NCBI RefSeq assembly: GCF_003967015.1 | Contig: NZ_AP017560.1 | Span: 372,001 to 436,000 of the forward strand | Direction of reading: 5' to 3' | Source of the DNA: Pseudanabaena sp. ABRG5-3 | Lineage (GTDB): Bacteria > Cyanobacteriota > Cyanobacteriia > Pseudanabaenales > Pseudanabaenaceae | DNA length: 64,000 nt | Part shown: piece after piece, positions 9,311 through 17,437 of the stretch | Layout of the letters: the number at the start of each line of letters is the position of its first letter | Position numbering within the stretch: position 1 is the stretch's first letter | The notes under the pieces: model-generated | Told to the model about the DNA's origin: nothing | The model's database searches: none | What the model saw: the letters and a program-made list of their open reading frames with translations, nothing else | Made by a program: the position numbers and the translations under genes

Positions 9311-9488
9311 TGCTCAATAACCCTCCCTAATCCTCCCCTTGCAAAGGGGAGGGAACGAGATTTCTAGTCTTCCCTCTTTGCAAGCAAGAAGCACTCAATT
9401 TTCTTGCAAAGGGGAGGGAACAAGATTTCTAGTTTTCTCCCTTTGCAAGGGGGAATTAAAGGGGTTTTTTGAAATTTGTGTGTAAACA
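9311..9488. repeat. G+C-rich dispersed repeat, left flank of the DUF1348/radical SAM pair
   Basis: Contains several blocks of the type CCTCCCCTTGCAAAGGGGAGG and ends with ggggttttttgaaatttgtg. An inverted, diverged copy lies at 11111-11255. Copies of this kind are common in cyanobacterial genomes and resemble degenerate MITEs. Its left boundary is uncertain. Confidence 0.65.
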
Positions 9489-9517
9489 GTAGCCTTTAAA
9501 AAGGAGACTGGAGAGAT

Positions 9518-10609
9518 CTATAACTTTTCAAAAGTAGAAAGCGCCGAGCAAGCGCCGCACTTCCCGCAACCTGCTTTCATATCGGCGGAAGACATTCCCG
9601 CTTCTCTGAGCATTGCACCGATTTTTTCGTAAAGGGCAAACATAAACTCGCTCTTCGGTGCAGGATGATTGGCTAAGGGCGTGCCAGAGATCGGCACAAA
9701 GGGAACCACAAAGGGATAAACACCACACTTAATCAGGCGATCGCTAATTTCCACGAGAGTTTCAAAACTATCACCCAAACCAGCTAGCAAATAGGTGCTA
9801 ACCTGTCCCCAACCAAAAACTTTCACCGCCGCCGCAAAGGCTTCAAAATAATATGCGATCGGTACAGAAGCTTTACCTGCCATAATGCGCGATCGCACCT
9901 GTGGATCGGCGGCTTCTAAATGCATTCCTAGGGTGTCAATTCCTGCCTCCTTCATGCGATCGAACCAGATAAAATCATCGGGCGGTTCGCATTGTGCCTG
10001 AATCGGAATATCCACCTTTGCTTTAATTGTCCACGCACATTCCGTTAAATATGCTGCACCGCGATCGCTAGTATTTGGTGTACCTGTGGTCATGACTAAA
10101 TGCTTGATTCCATCGAGACGCACGGCAGCTTCGGTTACTTCCGCAAGTTGAGCAGGAGTTTTTCTAGTGATCGTGCGACCTGCCTCTAGAGATGCACCGA
10201 TCGCACAAAATTGACAGGAGGTTTCCGTATTGTTGTATCGCATACAGGTTTGTAAAACCGTTGTCGCAAGGACATCGCGGCTATGCAATAGGGCAATTTT
10301 GCGATAGGGAATACCATCTGCTGTGGTCAGGCTATAGAACTTTGGTTCTTGGGGAAAGGCGATCGGTAGGACTTCGCGATCGCCTAAATGGAGAACTAAT
10401 TGCTCAGTATCGGGATTGATTGTTGCTTTATAAGGCGATCGCGCCGATGAACCAGTGTAAATGGGAACCATCACCGTCGTACCGTCAATTGTGACTGCTT
10501 TATGGTCAGAAGGACCTGCACCACCTTTACGACCCGCCACGCCCAAATTTGGTTCTACCCAACTTAATCCCTGAGTTTGAATGTCGGTAATTAGCTGTTG
10601 CTTGTTCAT
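9518..10609 (-). CDS. Sll0785/MSMEG_0568-like radical SAM protein
   Basis: A 363-residue radical SAM enzyme of the MSMEG_0568 family, a core Nit1 cluster member. The cluster-binding cysteines appear to be C122, C132 and C135 (TCMRYNNTETSCQFC), a Cx9Cx2C spacing instead of the canonical Cx3Cx2C. The TIM-barrel body includes KHLVMTTGTPNTSD and IDTLGMHLEAADPQVRSRI. A second cysteine group CGKCGAC (C348, C351, C354) at the C-terminus could hold an auxiliary iron-sulfur cluster. ATG at 10609 follows the TAA of the DUF1348 gene with no gap, so these two genes form a tight pair. The reaction catalysed is unknown. Confidence 0.9.
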   Translation of the reverse strand: MNKQQLITDIQTQGLSWVEPNLGVAGRKGGAGPSDHKAVTIDGTTVMVPIYTGSSARSPYKATINPDTEQLVLHLGDREVLPIAFPQEPKFYSLTTADGIPYRKIALLHSRDVLATTVLQTCMRYNNTETSCQFCAIGASLEAGRTITRKTPAQLAEVTEAAVRLDGIKHLVMTTGTPNTSDRGAAYLTECAWTIKAKVDIPIQAQCEPPDDFIWFDRMKEAGIDTLGMHLEAADPQVRSRIMAGKASVPIAYYFEAFAAAVKVFGWGQVSTYLLAGLGDSFETLVEISDRLIKCGVYPFVVPFVPISGTPLANHPAPKSEFMFALYEKIGAMLREAGMSSADMKAGCGKCGACSALSTFEKL

Positions 10610-11038
10610 TTAGGACTTACGCTCCCAGCGAAATTTACGCTCAGATTCTTGAATGAGAACATCATTAATACTGGCTTCCCGTCGTCGCATCAGTCCATTT
10701 TCTGCAAATTCCCACTGCTCGTTACCATAGGCGCGATACCAATAACCAGAGTCATCGTGCCACTCATATTCAAAGCGTACGGATATGCGATTATCGGTGA
10801 AACTCCAAAGTTCTTTCTTGAGGCGATAGTCCATCTCCTTCGCCCATTTACGCTTGAGAAATTCCCGAATCGCCTCCCGTCCGCTAAAAAATTCCGCCCG
10901 ATTCCGCCATTGAGAATTTTCGGTATAGGCTAAGGCAACTCGATCAGGATCTCGAGTATTCCAAGCATCTTCGGCGGCTTGCACCTTGGCGATCGCTGTT
11001 TCTAGAGTAAACGGAGGTAAGGGCGGCTTTAGTTCCAT
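10610..11038 (-). CDS. DUF1348 protein, NTF2/SnoaL-like fold
   Basis: A 142-residue protein of the DUF1348 group (nuclear transport factor 2-like fold). Family features include [20 protein letters not shown] near the N-terminus, [18 protein letters not shown] and [20 protein letters not shown]. Members form a cone-shaped pocket that often acts as a small isomerase or dehydratase, but no function is established for this family. It abuts the radical SAM gene without any intergenic base and sits inside the nitrilase cluster, so it is a candidate extra pathway enzyme or binding protein. Confidence 0.85.
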   Translation of the reverse strand: MELKPPLPPFTLETAIAKVQAAEDAWNTRDPDRVALAYTENSQWRNRAEFFSGREAIREFLKRKWAKEMDYRLKKELWSFTDNRISVRFEYEWHDDSGYWYRAYGNEQWEFAENGLMRRREASINDVLIQESERKFRWERKS

Positions 11039-11110
11039 TGATTTGTAATTGTATATGTATTAAAAACTGGGATTATTTACCTCTAACTTCCTCTTATCAA
11101 GCCTATATCT

Positions 11111-11255
11111 TGTACACACAAATCTCAAAAACCCCCTTTAGTTCCCCCTTGCAAAGGGGGAAAATCAAAAGAAATCTTGTTCCTTCCCCTTTGCAAGGGG
11201 AGGGCTAGGGAGGGGTTATGAATGATATTTTAGAATCGCTTTAGTTGTGTATACA
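11111..11255. repeat. MITE-like G+C-rich repeat, right flank of the DUF1348/radical SAM pair
   Basis: The ends read TGTACACACAA (left) and, on the other strand, TGTATACACAA (right), a 10/11 terminal inverted repeat. A possible 3-bp duplication TCT flanks it (11108-11110 and 11256-11258). The interior holds CCCCTTGCAAAGGGG-type palindromes and is an inverted diverged copy of 9311-9488. Confidence 0.6.
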
Positions 11256-11290
11256 TCTGTAGCCCCTTAGAAAGGCAAAGATTAGAGAGA

Positions 11291-12262
11291 TTAAGCAATC
11301 GGAATTTCTAGATCTCCTAGCACTTCAGGTAACTGCGCTGTCATTACCGATGCAGCACTGGAATTAAGATGTAATTGCAGCAACTCAGGACGAGCATAGT
11401 GACCAACCGAATCCATCATCCGCTTTCGCTTAGTGATCAGCGAGAAATCTAGATCGGCGATCGCCATGCCTTCACCTTCCGTAATGGGTGGACAGAGATG
11501 ATTGCCCTCTGGACCAATAATTGCTGTGTTGCAACCACCACTCAATACTTTCTGTAACTTCTCATCAGTTGTGATCTGAGCGACCTGTTCAGGCGATAAC
11601 CAGCCCGTAGAATTAATCACAAAGCATCCTGACTCCAAGGCATGATGACGAATTGTCACTTCTATCTGATCGGTGAAAATCTGACCCACCAAGGAACCGG
11701 GGAACTGAGCGCAATGGATTTGCTCATATTGTGCCATCAGGGCATATCTTGCCAGAGGATTGTAATGCTCCCAGCAAGCCAACGCCCCAACTTTCCCTAC
11801 AGCCGTATCCACCACCGTTAGACCCGCACCATCGCCCTGTCCCCAAACCATCCGTTCGTGATAGGTCGGCGTAATTTTGCGACGCTTTAATCCTAATGTG
11901 CCGTCAGCATCAAAGATAAGCTGTGTGTTATACAGCGAACCATGATCACGCTCATTTATCCCTAGCACCACGACAATTCCATAGGATTTTGCCGCATTAC
12001 TCACCGCCTCAGTTACAGGACTTGGTACTGTCACCGCTTCTTCGTAAAGACGCATATGTTCTTTACCCATTAACACAGGCGGCTGCACAAAGGAAAAGTA
12101 GGGGTAGTAAGGGATAAATGTTTCTGGAAAAACAACCAGTTGAGCGCCTTCTTTAGATGCTTTAGCGATCGCATCAAGAACTTTCTCCGTCGTACCATCA
12201 CGACTAAATAAAACGGGGCTAATTTGAACGGCAGCAGCTCTAACTATGCGTGAATAGTCCAT
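11291..12262 (-). CDS. Nit6803-type nitrilase (Sll0784-like)
   Basis: A 323-residue carbon-nitrogen hydrolase of the nitrilase-1 branch. The Glu-Lys-Cys triad is visible: E47 in [15 protein letters not shown]129 in KRRKITPT and C163 in [11 protein letters not shown]. The spacing is as in the cyanobacterial Nit6803 enzyme. Nitrilases hydrolyse nitriles to carboxylates plus ammonia; the physiological substrate in Nit1 clusters is not known with certainty, although such clusters have been linked to cyanide utilisation in pseudomonads. The gene begins 10 bases after the Sll0783-like gene and shares its NtcA-type promoter. Full length, no signal peptide. Confidence 0.93.
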   Translation of the reverse strand: MDYSRIVRAAAVQISPVLFSRDGTTEKVLDAIAKASKEGAQLVVFPETFIPYYPYFSFVQPPVLMGKEHMRLYEEAVTVPSPVTEAVSNAAKSYGIVVVLGINERDHGSLYNTQLIFDADGTLGLKRRKITPTYHERMVWGQGDGAGLTVVDTAVGKVGALACWEHYNPLARYALMAQYEQIHCAQFPGSLVGQIFTDQIEVTIRHHALESGCFVINSTGWLSPEQVAQITTDEKLQKVLSGGCNTAIIGPEGNHLCPPITEGEGMAIADLDFSLITKRKRMMDSVGHYARPELLQLHLNSSAASVMTAQLPEVLGDLEIPIA

Positions 12263-12272
12263 GAAAAGTTCC

Positions 12273-12755
12273 TTAGAGAGTCCAAGTATCTAAAATGAAA
12301 GCGCCATCCTTGCGATGGAGGAGAATAATATCTAATACATCAAGGGGGCTAATGGGGCGAATTCCCGGAATGAGGGAAGTTTCACCATGACCATAGAGTG
12401 CTTGCAATGCAAAGCGACAGGCATAAACCTTGCCACCTTCAGACATAAATTTAGTAATCTGATCGTTGAAGTTCTGATGTCCGGGGAAAGCAGTATCTCC
12501 CAATTTTGGAAAACCACGCTGTACACCGAGGGTTACACCAGGACCATAGAGTAGAATAGAAGTCTCAAAACCCTTACGCTGTAAGCGAGTTGCTTGGAGT
12601 AAGTTCACAAAACCAATCGAACCTTCAAAAGCAACGGTATGGAAAGTTACTAACGCTTTCTCTCCAGCTTCGGCTTTGACATCAGGAAATACTTTCTCTT
12701 CATAATCAACAAAAAAGTCACCAGTTTGATGAGCAGGCGCTGTAACTTGAGGCAT
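12273..12755 (-). CDS. Sll0783/MSMEG_0572-like nitrogen starvation response protein
   Basis: A 160-residue protein of the Sll0783 family. Characteristic segments are [38 protein letters not shown] and [17 protein letters not shown]; the latter part resembles a DsrE-like fold. In Synechocystis, Sll0783 is induced on nitrogen starvation and needed for polyhydroxybutyrate accumulation, but its molecular activity is unknown. It is the first gene after the NtcA-type promoter at 12801-12843, about 39 bases downstream of the predicted start of transcription. It is followed at 10 bases by the nitrilase gene. Confidence 0.9.
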   Translation of the reverse strand: MPQVTAPAHQTGDFFVDYEEKVFPDVKAEAGEKALVTFHTVAFEGSIGFVNLLQATRLQRKGFETSILLYGPGVTLGVQRGFPKLGDTAFPGHQNFNDQITKFMSEGGKVYACRFALQALYGHGETSLIPGIRPISPLDVLDIILLHRKDGAFILDTWTL

Positions 12756-12800
12756 AATATGTGTCCTTAGTTTGATGATTGGTATTGCTTGATGAAAGCC

Positions 12801-12843
12801 AGATTAAGCGCTCTCTCACAAGGTATTTTGTAACACTGAATAC
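12801..12843 (-). promoter_or_regulatory. NtcA-activated promoter for the Sll0783-nitrilase unit
   Basis: A perfect GTAN8TAC site (GTA 12830-12832, TAC 12841-12843) is followed on the minus strand, after 23 bases, by TAATCT (12801-12806), which fits the -10 consensus TAN3T. This is the layout of class II NtcA-activated promoters of cyanobacteria (GTAN8TAC-N20-24-TAN3T). Transcription should start near 12795, leaving a leader of about 40 bases before the ATG at 12755. Confidence 0.8.
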
Positions 12844-12960
12844 GGAAGATCGAAGTCTATTCATATGTATAGGGATGGCGATCGCAATGTCAGCAATCAA
12901 CCAAAATCCATCTAAATCACCTAGCGAAATCGCTAGTTTTTGAATTTGTTGTAGCTGATG

Positions 12961-14244
12961 TTACGAACCAATGAGAAATTCATTGACAATGCTCCAAGCA
13001 CTAGAAGAGGAAGCTTTCTTCTTGGAGATCATGCAATCAGCTAAATAGTTAGCATCCCTCGCAATGCCTGAGAATCTCCCCGAACCCCAAGTGTATAGCC
13101 AAGGCAATCCTAAGAAGTAGAAACCACTGACATCTGTCACACCACGCTTATGTCCGGGATAGCCCTTGCCATCAAATACAGGAATCTCTATCCAGCTAAA
13201 GTCTGTATGATAGCCAGTACACCAAATCACCACACTAATATTTGCTTTCACAAAATCGATCGCTAAGATCGATTCTTGAGGTTGCCATACTGGTTGATAG
13301 GGTGGATCAATCGGTGCTGCAATCTGGTTCTTGTCAATAAATCCATCAATGGTTTTCTTGATGCTTTCCGCCACGGCATCAGCATTATCAAGGTTTTGGA
13401 CTAAATCATCAAAGAACTCTAATTTATCCTGATGAATAGCTTTCAATCTGCCATGCAGTTGCATTCCTTCGATCGCAAACTGGCGCAAATTGATCTCCCG
13501 ACCACCATCACGCCCCGTCACATAATGATTAGCCTTGGCTCTGACCTTCTCTTTTTGCGGATGCTCATCGATCGCTAGGTCGTAATAGCCCATTTGCGCG
13601 AGCCAATCCACGACATCCTTACCCCGATAGCGACGAGGCGATCGCGGCGCACTACCCACACATAAATGGACTTGCTTACCTGCGAGATGCAAATCTTCCG
13701 CAATCTGACAACCCGATTGCCCAGTACCAACTACCAGCACCGCACCGTCAGGCAAAGATTCAGGATTTTGGTATTGAGAAGAATGCAACTGCATGATATT
13801 TGCAGGAAATCTCTCAGCAATACGTGGTAGCTTCGGGTTATGGTAGCCTCCCACCGCAATCACCACCTGATCAGCAGTGAAATCACCAATCGTCGTATTG
13901 ATTTCAAATACATTTAAGGCATCATTTTTAGTTACCTTTAAAACCTCGACACCTTCTTTGATCGGCGGCGAAAAGGATGCGGCATATTCCTCAATATATT
14001 TTACGATTTCATCTTTTTGCATGAATCCATTTGGGTCACTGCCATTGTAGTGATAACCAGGGAGTTGACATTGCCAGTTTGGAGTCACTAAGCAAAAAGA
14101 ATCCCAGCGGCGATCGCGCCATGAATGCCCAATTCTATTTTTCTCAAACACAATATGGTCAATTCCTCTTTCCTTTAAGCAATAGCTCATGGAGAGTCCT
14201 GCCTGACCACCACCAACGATGATTACAGAATAATGGTTATACAT
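12961..14244 (-). CDS. MSMEG_0569-like flavin-dependent oxidoreductase
   Basis: A 427-residue FAD/NAD(P)H-dependent monooxygenase-like protein. The FAD Rossmann motif is VIIVGGGQAGLSMSYC at about 7-22, and a second nucleotide-binding motif VVGTGQSGCQIAEDL lies mid-protein. The C-terminal ISVVIWCTGYHTDFSW fits the flavin monooxygenase ATG-type motif. It belongs to the MSMEG_0569 group of Nit1 clusters and probably oxygenates or oxidises a pathway intermediate. ATG at 14244 is the only sensible start. It has its own NtcA-type promoter and is 205 bases upstream of the Sll0783-like gene, in the same direction. Confidence 0.9.
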   Translation of the reverse strand: MYNHYSVIIVGGGQAGLSMSYCLKERGIDHIVFEKNRIGHSWRDRRWDSFCLVTPNWQCQLPGYHYNGSDPNGFMQKDEIVKYIEEYAASFSPPIKEGVEVLKVTKNDALNVFEINTTIGDFTADQVVIAVGGYHNPKLPRIAERFPANIMQLHSSQYQNPESLPDGAVLVVGTGQSGCQIAEDLHLAGKQVHLCVGSAPRSPRRYRGKDVVDWLAQMGYYDLAIDEHPQKEKVRAKANHYVTGRDGGREINLRQFAIEGMQLHGRLKAIHQDKLEFFDDLVQNLDNADAVAESIKKTIDGFIDKNQIAAPIDPPYQPVWQPQESILAIDFVKANISVVIWCTGYHTDFSWIEIPVFDGKGYPGHKRGVTDVSGFYFLGLPWLYTWGSGRFSGIARDANYLADCMISKKKASSSSAWSIVNEFLIGS

Positions 14245-14273
14245 GCGAACCTTGGATTTAGTAACTTCTATTC

Positions 14274-14316
14274 ATAGTAAGCACCGCCTTCAGGTCGCTT
14301 TTGTAGCACTTAGTAC
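14274..14316 (-). promoter_or_regulatory. NtcA-activated promoter for the flavoprotein gene
   Basis: A perfect GTAN8TAC site (GTA 14303-14305, TAC 14314-14316) is followed on the minus strand, after exactly 23 bases, by TACTAT (14274-14279) as the TAN3T -10 box. Transcription should begin near 14267, about 23 bases before the ATG. The spacing is identical to the second NtcA promoter at 12801-12843. Confidence 0.8.
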
Positions 14317-14429
14317 GAAAGCTTGAAGTCTAACGATAACGATAGTTGTCGCGATCGCGATCGGTTTATCCCACTCAAACTATTTGGAGCATCTAGCTAA
14401 ATCGATAGGTGATCATGCCGCCAGCAATT

Positions 14430-15188
14430 TTACAATCCTGCAAACCACTCGTAACCTTCATCAACCCAATAACCTCGACGGGGCAAAAGCTCGTTGGTAA
14501 AAGTGACGCGAGTTATCCATTTTGACTGTTTGTAACCAAGCTTGATCGGAGAAGCTAACCGCAGAGGTGCGCCATTCTCAACGGGAAGAGCTTGCCCATT
14601 TTTTTGATAAGCCAGTAGAGTTTGGGGATGTAAAGCCGAAGCAATATCCCAACTCTCATAGTAATTGTCGGCAGATTCAAAATAGACATAACGCGCTCCT
14701 GACTTAGGTTGAACTAACTTCGCGAGATCGTAGAGACGGATACCGCCCCACTGCACGATCGCTGCCCAACCTTCTACACAGACATGACGAATCACCATCG
14801 AAGTTAATGGTAATGCCTGAATATCCCTCATACTCAATTGCATCGGATTATTGACTGCGCCATCAATTACTAATTTGAAGGATTTAGGATCAATTACAGG
14901 AGTGATGTCATAGGAATTAATCAATAAAGCATTAGGCTCGATCGCACTAAGAGGATATTCTGGCGCAGGATTTTTTGCTTGGAAGATTAATTCTTCAATG
15001 CTTTGATTGAGTGGCTCAAATAAAGCTCTGACATTGCCAGATTGTTGGTTGAGAGGTTTAAAAATGGGACTCACGCGACTAGCCTCATTCGCACAACTTC
15101 CCAAAAACAAACCCATGCCCGATAAGCTGGCATATTTAATTAACTGACGACGTGAAAACCGATGATGTGTATATGGCTCAAATTTCAT
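14430..15188 (-). CDS. Sulfite oxidase-like molybdopterin oxidoreductase, Tat-exported
   Basis: A 252-residue protein with the oxidoreductase molybdopterin-binding fold seen in YedY/MsrP and sulfite oxidases. The predicted molybdenum-ligand cysteine is in VIRHVCVEGWAAIVQWGGI. The N-terminus has a twin-arginine motif (SRRQLIK, residues 12-18), a hydrophobic stretch and a lipobox-like LGSC ending at C32, so export by Tat and possibly lipid anchoring are expected. The cytochrome b encoded upstream is a likely electron donor, as MsrQ is for MsrP. The substrate is unknown; sulfoxide reduction is an inference from the neighbours. Confidence 0.85.
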   Translation of the reverse strand: MKFEPYTHHRFSRRQLIKYASLSGMGLFLGSCANEASRVSPIFKPLNQQSGNVRALFEPLNQSIEELIFQAKNPAPEYPLSAIEPNALLINSYDITPVIDPKSFKLVIDGAVNNPMQLSMRDIQALPLTSMVIRHVCVEGWAAIVQWGGIRLYDLAKLVQPKSGARYVYFESADNYYESWDIASALHPQTLLAYQKNGQALPVENGAPLRLASPIKLGYKQSKWITRVTFTNELLPRRGYWVDEGYEWFAGL

Positions 15189-15263
15189 GCTGAATAATCC
15201 TAATCAATCTTTGAAGTAAATTTCCCAGAAGCCAAACGCTAATAAGGAGTTTCTTGGAATTAA

Positions 15264-15346
15264 ATGTAGGATGGGTTAGCGATAGCGTAACCCATCATCT
15301 TCACCCAATTGATGCGTTACGTTGCTACATAATCAATCCTTCCTAC
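15264..15346. repeat. Dispersed palindromic repeat between cytochrome b and molybdoenzyme genes
   Basis: Begins gtaggatgggttagcgat and ends atccttcctac in inverted orientation, with an inner palindrome gatgggtta/taacccatc (15269-15295). It is of the kind found widely in cyanobacterial intergenic DNA (GTAGGNTGGGTTA...). It has widened the otherwise compact operon to a 170-base gap. Confidence 0.65.
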
Positions 15347-15358
15347 TTAGCCAAACAC

Positions 15359-16012
15359 CTAGACAAACATAGAGCGAATCATTTTGAAACCGCCAACTTT
15401 AAAGGAAAGGAATATATGAGCGATCGCAAAAATCAGCACAATCGGCACGGTGAGGAAATGGGCAATGCGGAGATTTTGCCAACTGCCAAATAGTCCTGAA
15501 ATCCATGCAAACTGCACAGGTTTATACATACATAAACCAGAGAGAATTGCTAAGAGCAAAATCGGAATGATTGCAGTATAGGCAATCCGATGCCAAGCGT
15601 AGTTTTTGCGTTTAGGATTTTTGGCTTGCAGGGCTTGAAGATCTTTTTCGGAAGCAAAGCGATGCTTCCATCGGCGCGTGAGGAAGATATAGATACCATA
15701 AATCAATAAACTCATGGAAAATACCCACATCGAAGCAAAGTGCCAATTCCTCCCGCCACCCAGCCATCCACCTAAGAGCATCTCTTTGGGAAACCGCCAT
15801 CCTGCGCGTCCACCAAAGACAGGATTCGCATTATAAATTTGCAGCCCACTTGCTGTCATCAAGATCAAGGCAATGAGATTAATAGTATGAAATGCCTTGA
15901 TGAAGATTGCTTGCTTAGGAGCGGTTGGTGATTTGGGATTTGCAGATTTTGGACTCATGGGTTTAGCTGGGTTAATTAATTGGTATTGAGTGAGCATGAT
16001 TCGCACGCTCAT
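15359..16012 (-). CDS. Membrane cytochrome b subunit
   Basis: A 217-residue protein with four predicted transmembrane helices and histidines placed as haem ligands: KAFHTINLIALIL, NWHFASMWVFSM, NYAWHRIAYTAII and RIAHFLTVPIVLIFAIAHIF. This is the cytochrome b561/thiosulfate reductase cytochrome B-like arrangement. It probably passes quinol electrons to the exported molybdoenzyme encoded 170 bases downstream. The gene starts 6 bases after the CcdA-like gene. ATG at 15958 (MSPKSANPK) is an alternative start that would remove 18 residues with no loss of helices. Confidence 0.82.
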   Translation of the reverse strand: MSVRIMLTQYQLINPAKPMSPKSANPKSPTAPKQAIFIKAFHTINLIALILMTASGLQIYNANPVFGGRAGWRFPKEMLLGGWLGGGRNWHFASMWVFSMSLLIYGIYIFLTRRWKHRFASEKDLQALQAKNPKRKNYAWHRIAYTAIIPILLLAILSGLCMYKPVQFAWISGLFGSWQNLRIAHFLTVPIVLIFAIAHIFLSFKVGGFKMIRSMFV

Positions 16013-16018
16013 TCAAAT

Positions 16019-16708
16019 TCATAGGGCTAAGGTCGGGAAGAAGGTTGCTAACCAAAGTTGGAGTTTGACATCCCATCCCAGAATAATGGCGATCGCTGTA
16101 AGCGAGATCATCACACCACCGATTTTTTGTAAAAGCTGGCTATGAACGCGGAATCTGAGAAATGATTTACTAAAATAGCGACTTGCATAGGCAAGTAGTA
16201 ACATGGGGATGCCTGCGCCAATCCCATAGCAAATCAATAAAATAAAGGCGCTCAGAATTTCCTGATTGACTGCGGCTAGAACTAAAATGCTTCCTAATAC
16301 TGAGCCTGCACAGGGAGTCCACAATAGCCCTAATTGAGACCCCAAGAGAAATTCACTAGCTAAATTGAAGCGGGTTGGTTCCTTGAATTTAGGAATAGGT
16401 AACTTGGCTAGCAATAGATAACTCAGTTTAGGAAATATCGATAGTAATCCAAGGACTAGTAAAACTGCGATCGCTACAATCCGCATTACATTGGTGAAGT
16501 CCGTTAGCCAAATACTAGCGATCCCTAAAAGACTCCCTGCGATCGCAAATCCAGTGATCGTACCTAAGACTAAAGCGATCGGTGCATAGCGATGAGTCTG
16601 TAGTGATCGTCCGATGATAATTGGCAAAATCGGTAATATGCAGGGTGAAAATGCGGTTAACAAACCAGCAGTTAGGGATAAGGAGATCGCCAAAAGAGAG
16701 AGTCCCAT
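16019..16708 (-). CDS. CcdA/DsbD-like thiol-disulfide transporter
   Basis: A 229-residue protein with six predicted membrane helices and the CcdA family pattern: LTAGLLTAFSPCILPILPII at the N-terminus and LLWTPCAGSVLGSILVLAA in the middle, each with the conserved Pro-Cys/Cys pair that shuttles reducing equivalents across the membrane. The exported thioredoxin-like protein encoded 5 bases upstream is the likely recipient. CcdA usually supports cytochrome c maturation, but the operon here suggests it feeds a dedicated redox protein or repair system. Confidence 0.87.
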   Translation of the reverse strand: MGLSLLAISLSLTAGLLTAFSPCILPILPIIIGRSLQTHRYAPIALVLGTITGFAIAGSLLGIASIWLTDFTNVMRIVAIAVLLVLGLLSIFPKLSYLLLAKLPIPKFKEPTRFNLASEFLLGSQLGLLWTPCAGSVLGSILVLAAVNQEILSAFILLICYGIGAGIPMLLLAYASRYFSKSFLRFRVHSQLLQKIGGVMISLTAIAIILGWDVKLQLWLATFFPTLAL

Positions 16709-16713
16709 TGACC

Positions 16714-17349
16714 TTAACCCAATAGTTTTTGAATGGTTTGCTCTGTCTTGGTATACGCACCTTCGCCAATATGGTCATAGACGAGATTACCTTGGCGATC
16801 GGCTAAATAGAGATGCGGCCAGTACTCGTTACCATAGGCTTTCCAAGTTTGAAACTCGTTATCAATAGGAACTGGGTAACGAATGCCATGTTTTTGGATT
16901 GCATCTTTGATATTGTTTGCCTCACGCTCAAAGGCAAATTCAGGAGTATGCACACCAATAATTTTTAATCCTTTAGCGGCGTATTGTTCATGCCATTTAG
17001 TCACATAGGGTAAAGTACGCTGACAGTTGATACAGCTAAAAGTCCAAAACTGAATCATTACCACGTTTCCCTTTAATTCCTGAATTGATAAGGGATGAGA
17101 ATTTAGCCATTGGGAAATGCCTTGAAATTCTGGTAATTGCTGATTGCTTGACTGGGAGTTTGTGGCTACAGGGCTAGCTTCAGGACTATTTGATTTCGGG
17201 AGTTCAGAGTTAGGGCTTAGACTTAAAATGCTTGATGCCAAGGGCTTTGAGGAATTGAGTTGAATAGCGATCGCAGCACTACCAATTCCCAAAACACCTA
17301 ATCCTGTATAAGTTAAAAATCGCCGACGACGCAACAAATTTCTATCCAT
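16714..17349 (-). CDS. Exported thioredoxin-like (TlpA/redoxin) protein
   Basis: A 211-residue thioredoxin-fold protein. The active site is CINC in FWTFSCINCQRTLPYV, preceded by QELKGNVVMIQFW as in TlpA/DipZ-like redoxins, with the cis-proline region following HTPEFAFERE. The N-terminus has RRRRFLTYTGLG and a hydrophobic segment (about 9-30), compatible with a Tat or Sec signal anchor, then a low-complexity linker. It opens the run thioredoxin-CcdA-cytochrome b-molybdoenzyme with 5-6 base gaps between the first three genes. Confidence 0.87.
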   Translation of the reverse strand: MDRNLLRRRRFLTYTGLGVLGIGSAAIAIQLNSSKPLASSILSLSPNSELPKSNSPEASPVATNSQSSNQQLPEFQGISQWLNSHPLSIQELKGNVVMIQFWTFSCINCQRTLPYVTKWHEQYAAKGLKIIGVHTPEFAFEREANNIKDAIQKHGIRYPVPIDNEFQTWKAYGNEYWPHLYLADRQGNLVYDHIGEGAYTKTEQTIQKLLG

Positions 17350-17437
17350 TGCAAATCCTCTTGAATGGGCATGATTAAGGTAATAATTTTTGAATGACTT
17401 CCACTCAAAAATTATTACTGATCGAATTTTTACGAAC

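Noticed and set aside
15254-15493. Plus-strand frame of 79 residues over the end of the cytochrome b gene
   Set aside because: It overlaps a conserved membrane protein gene and a dispersed repeat and has no recognisable domain.
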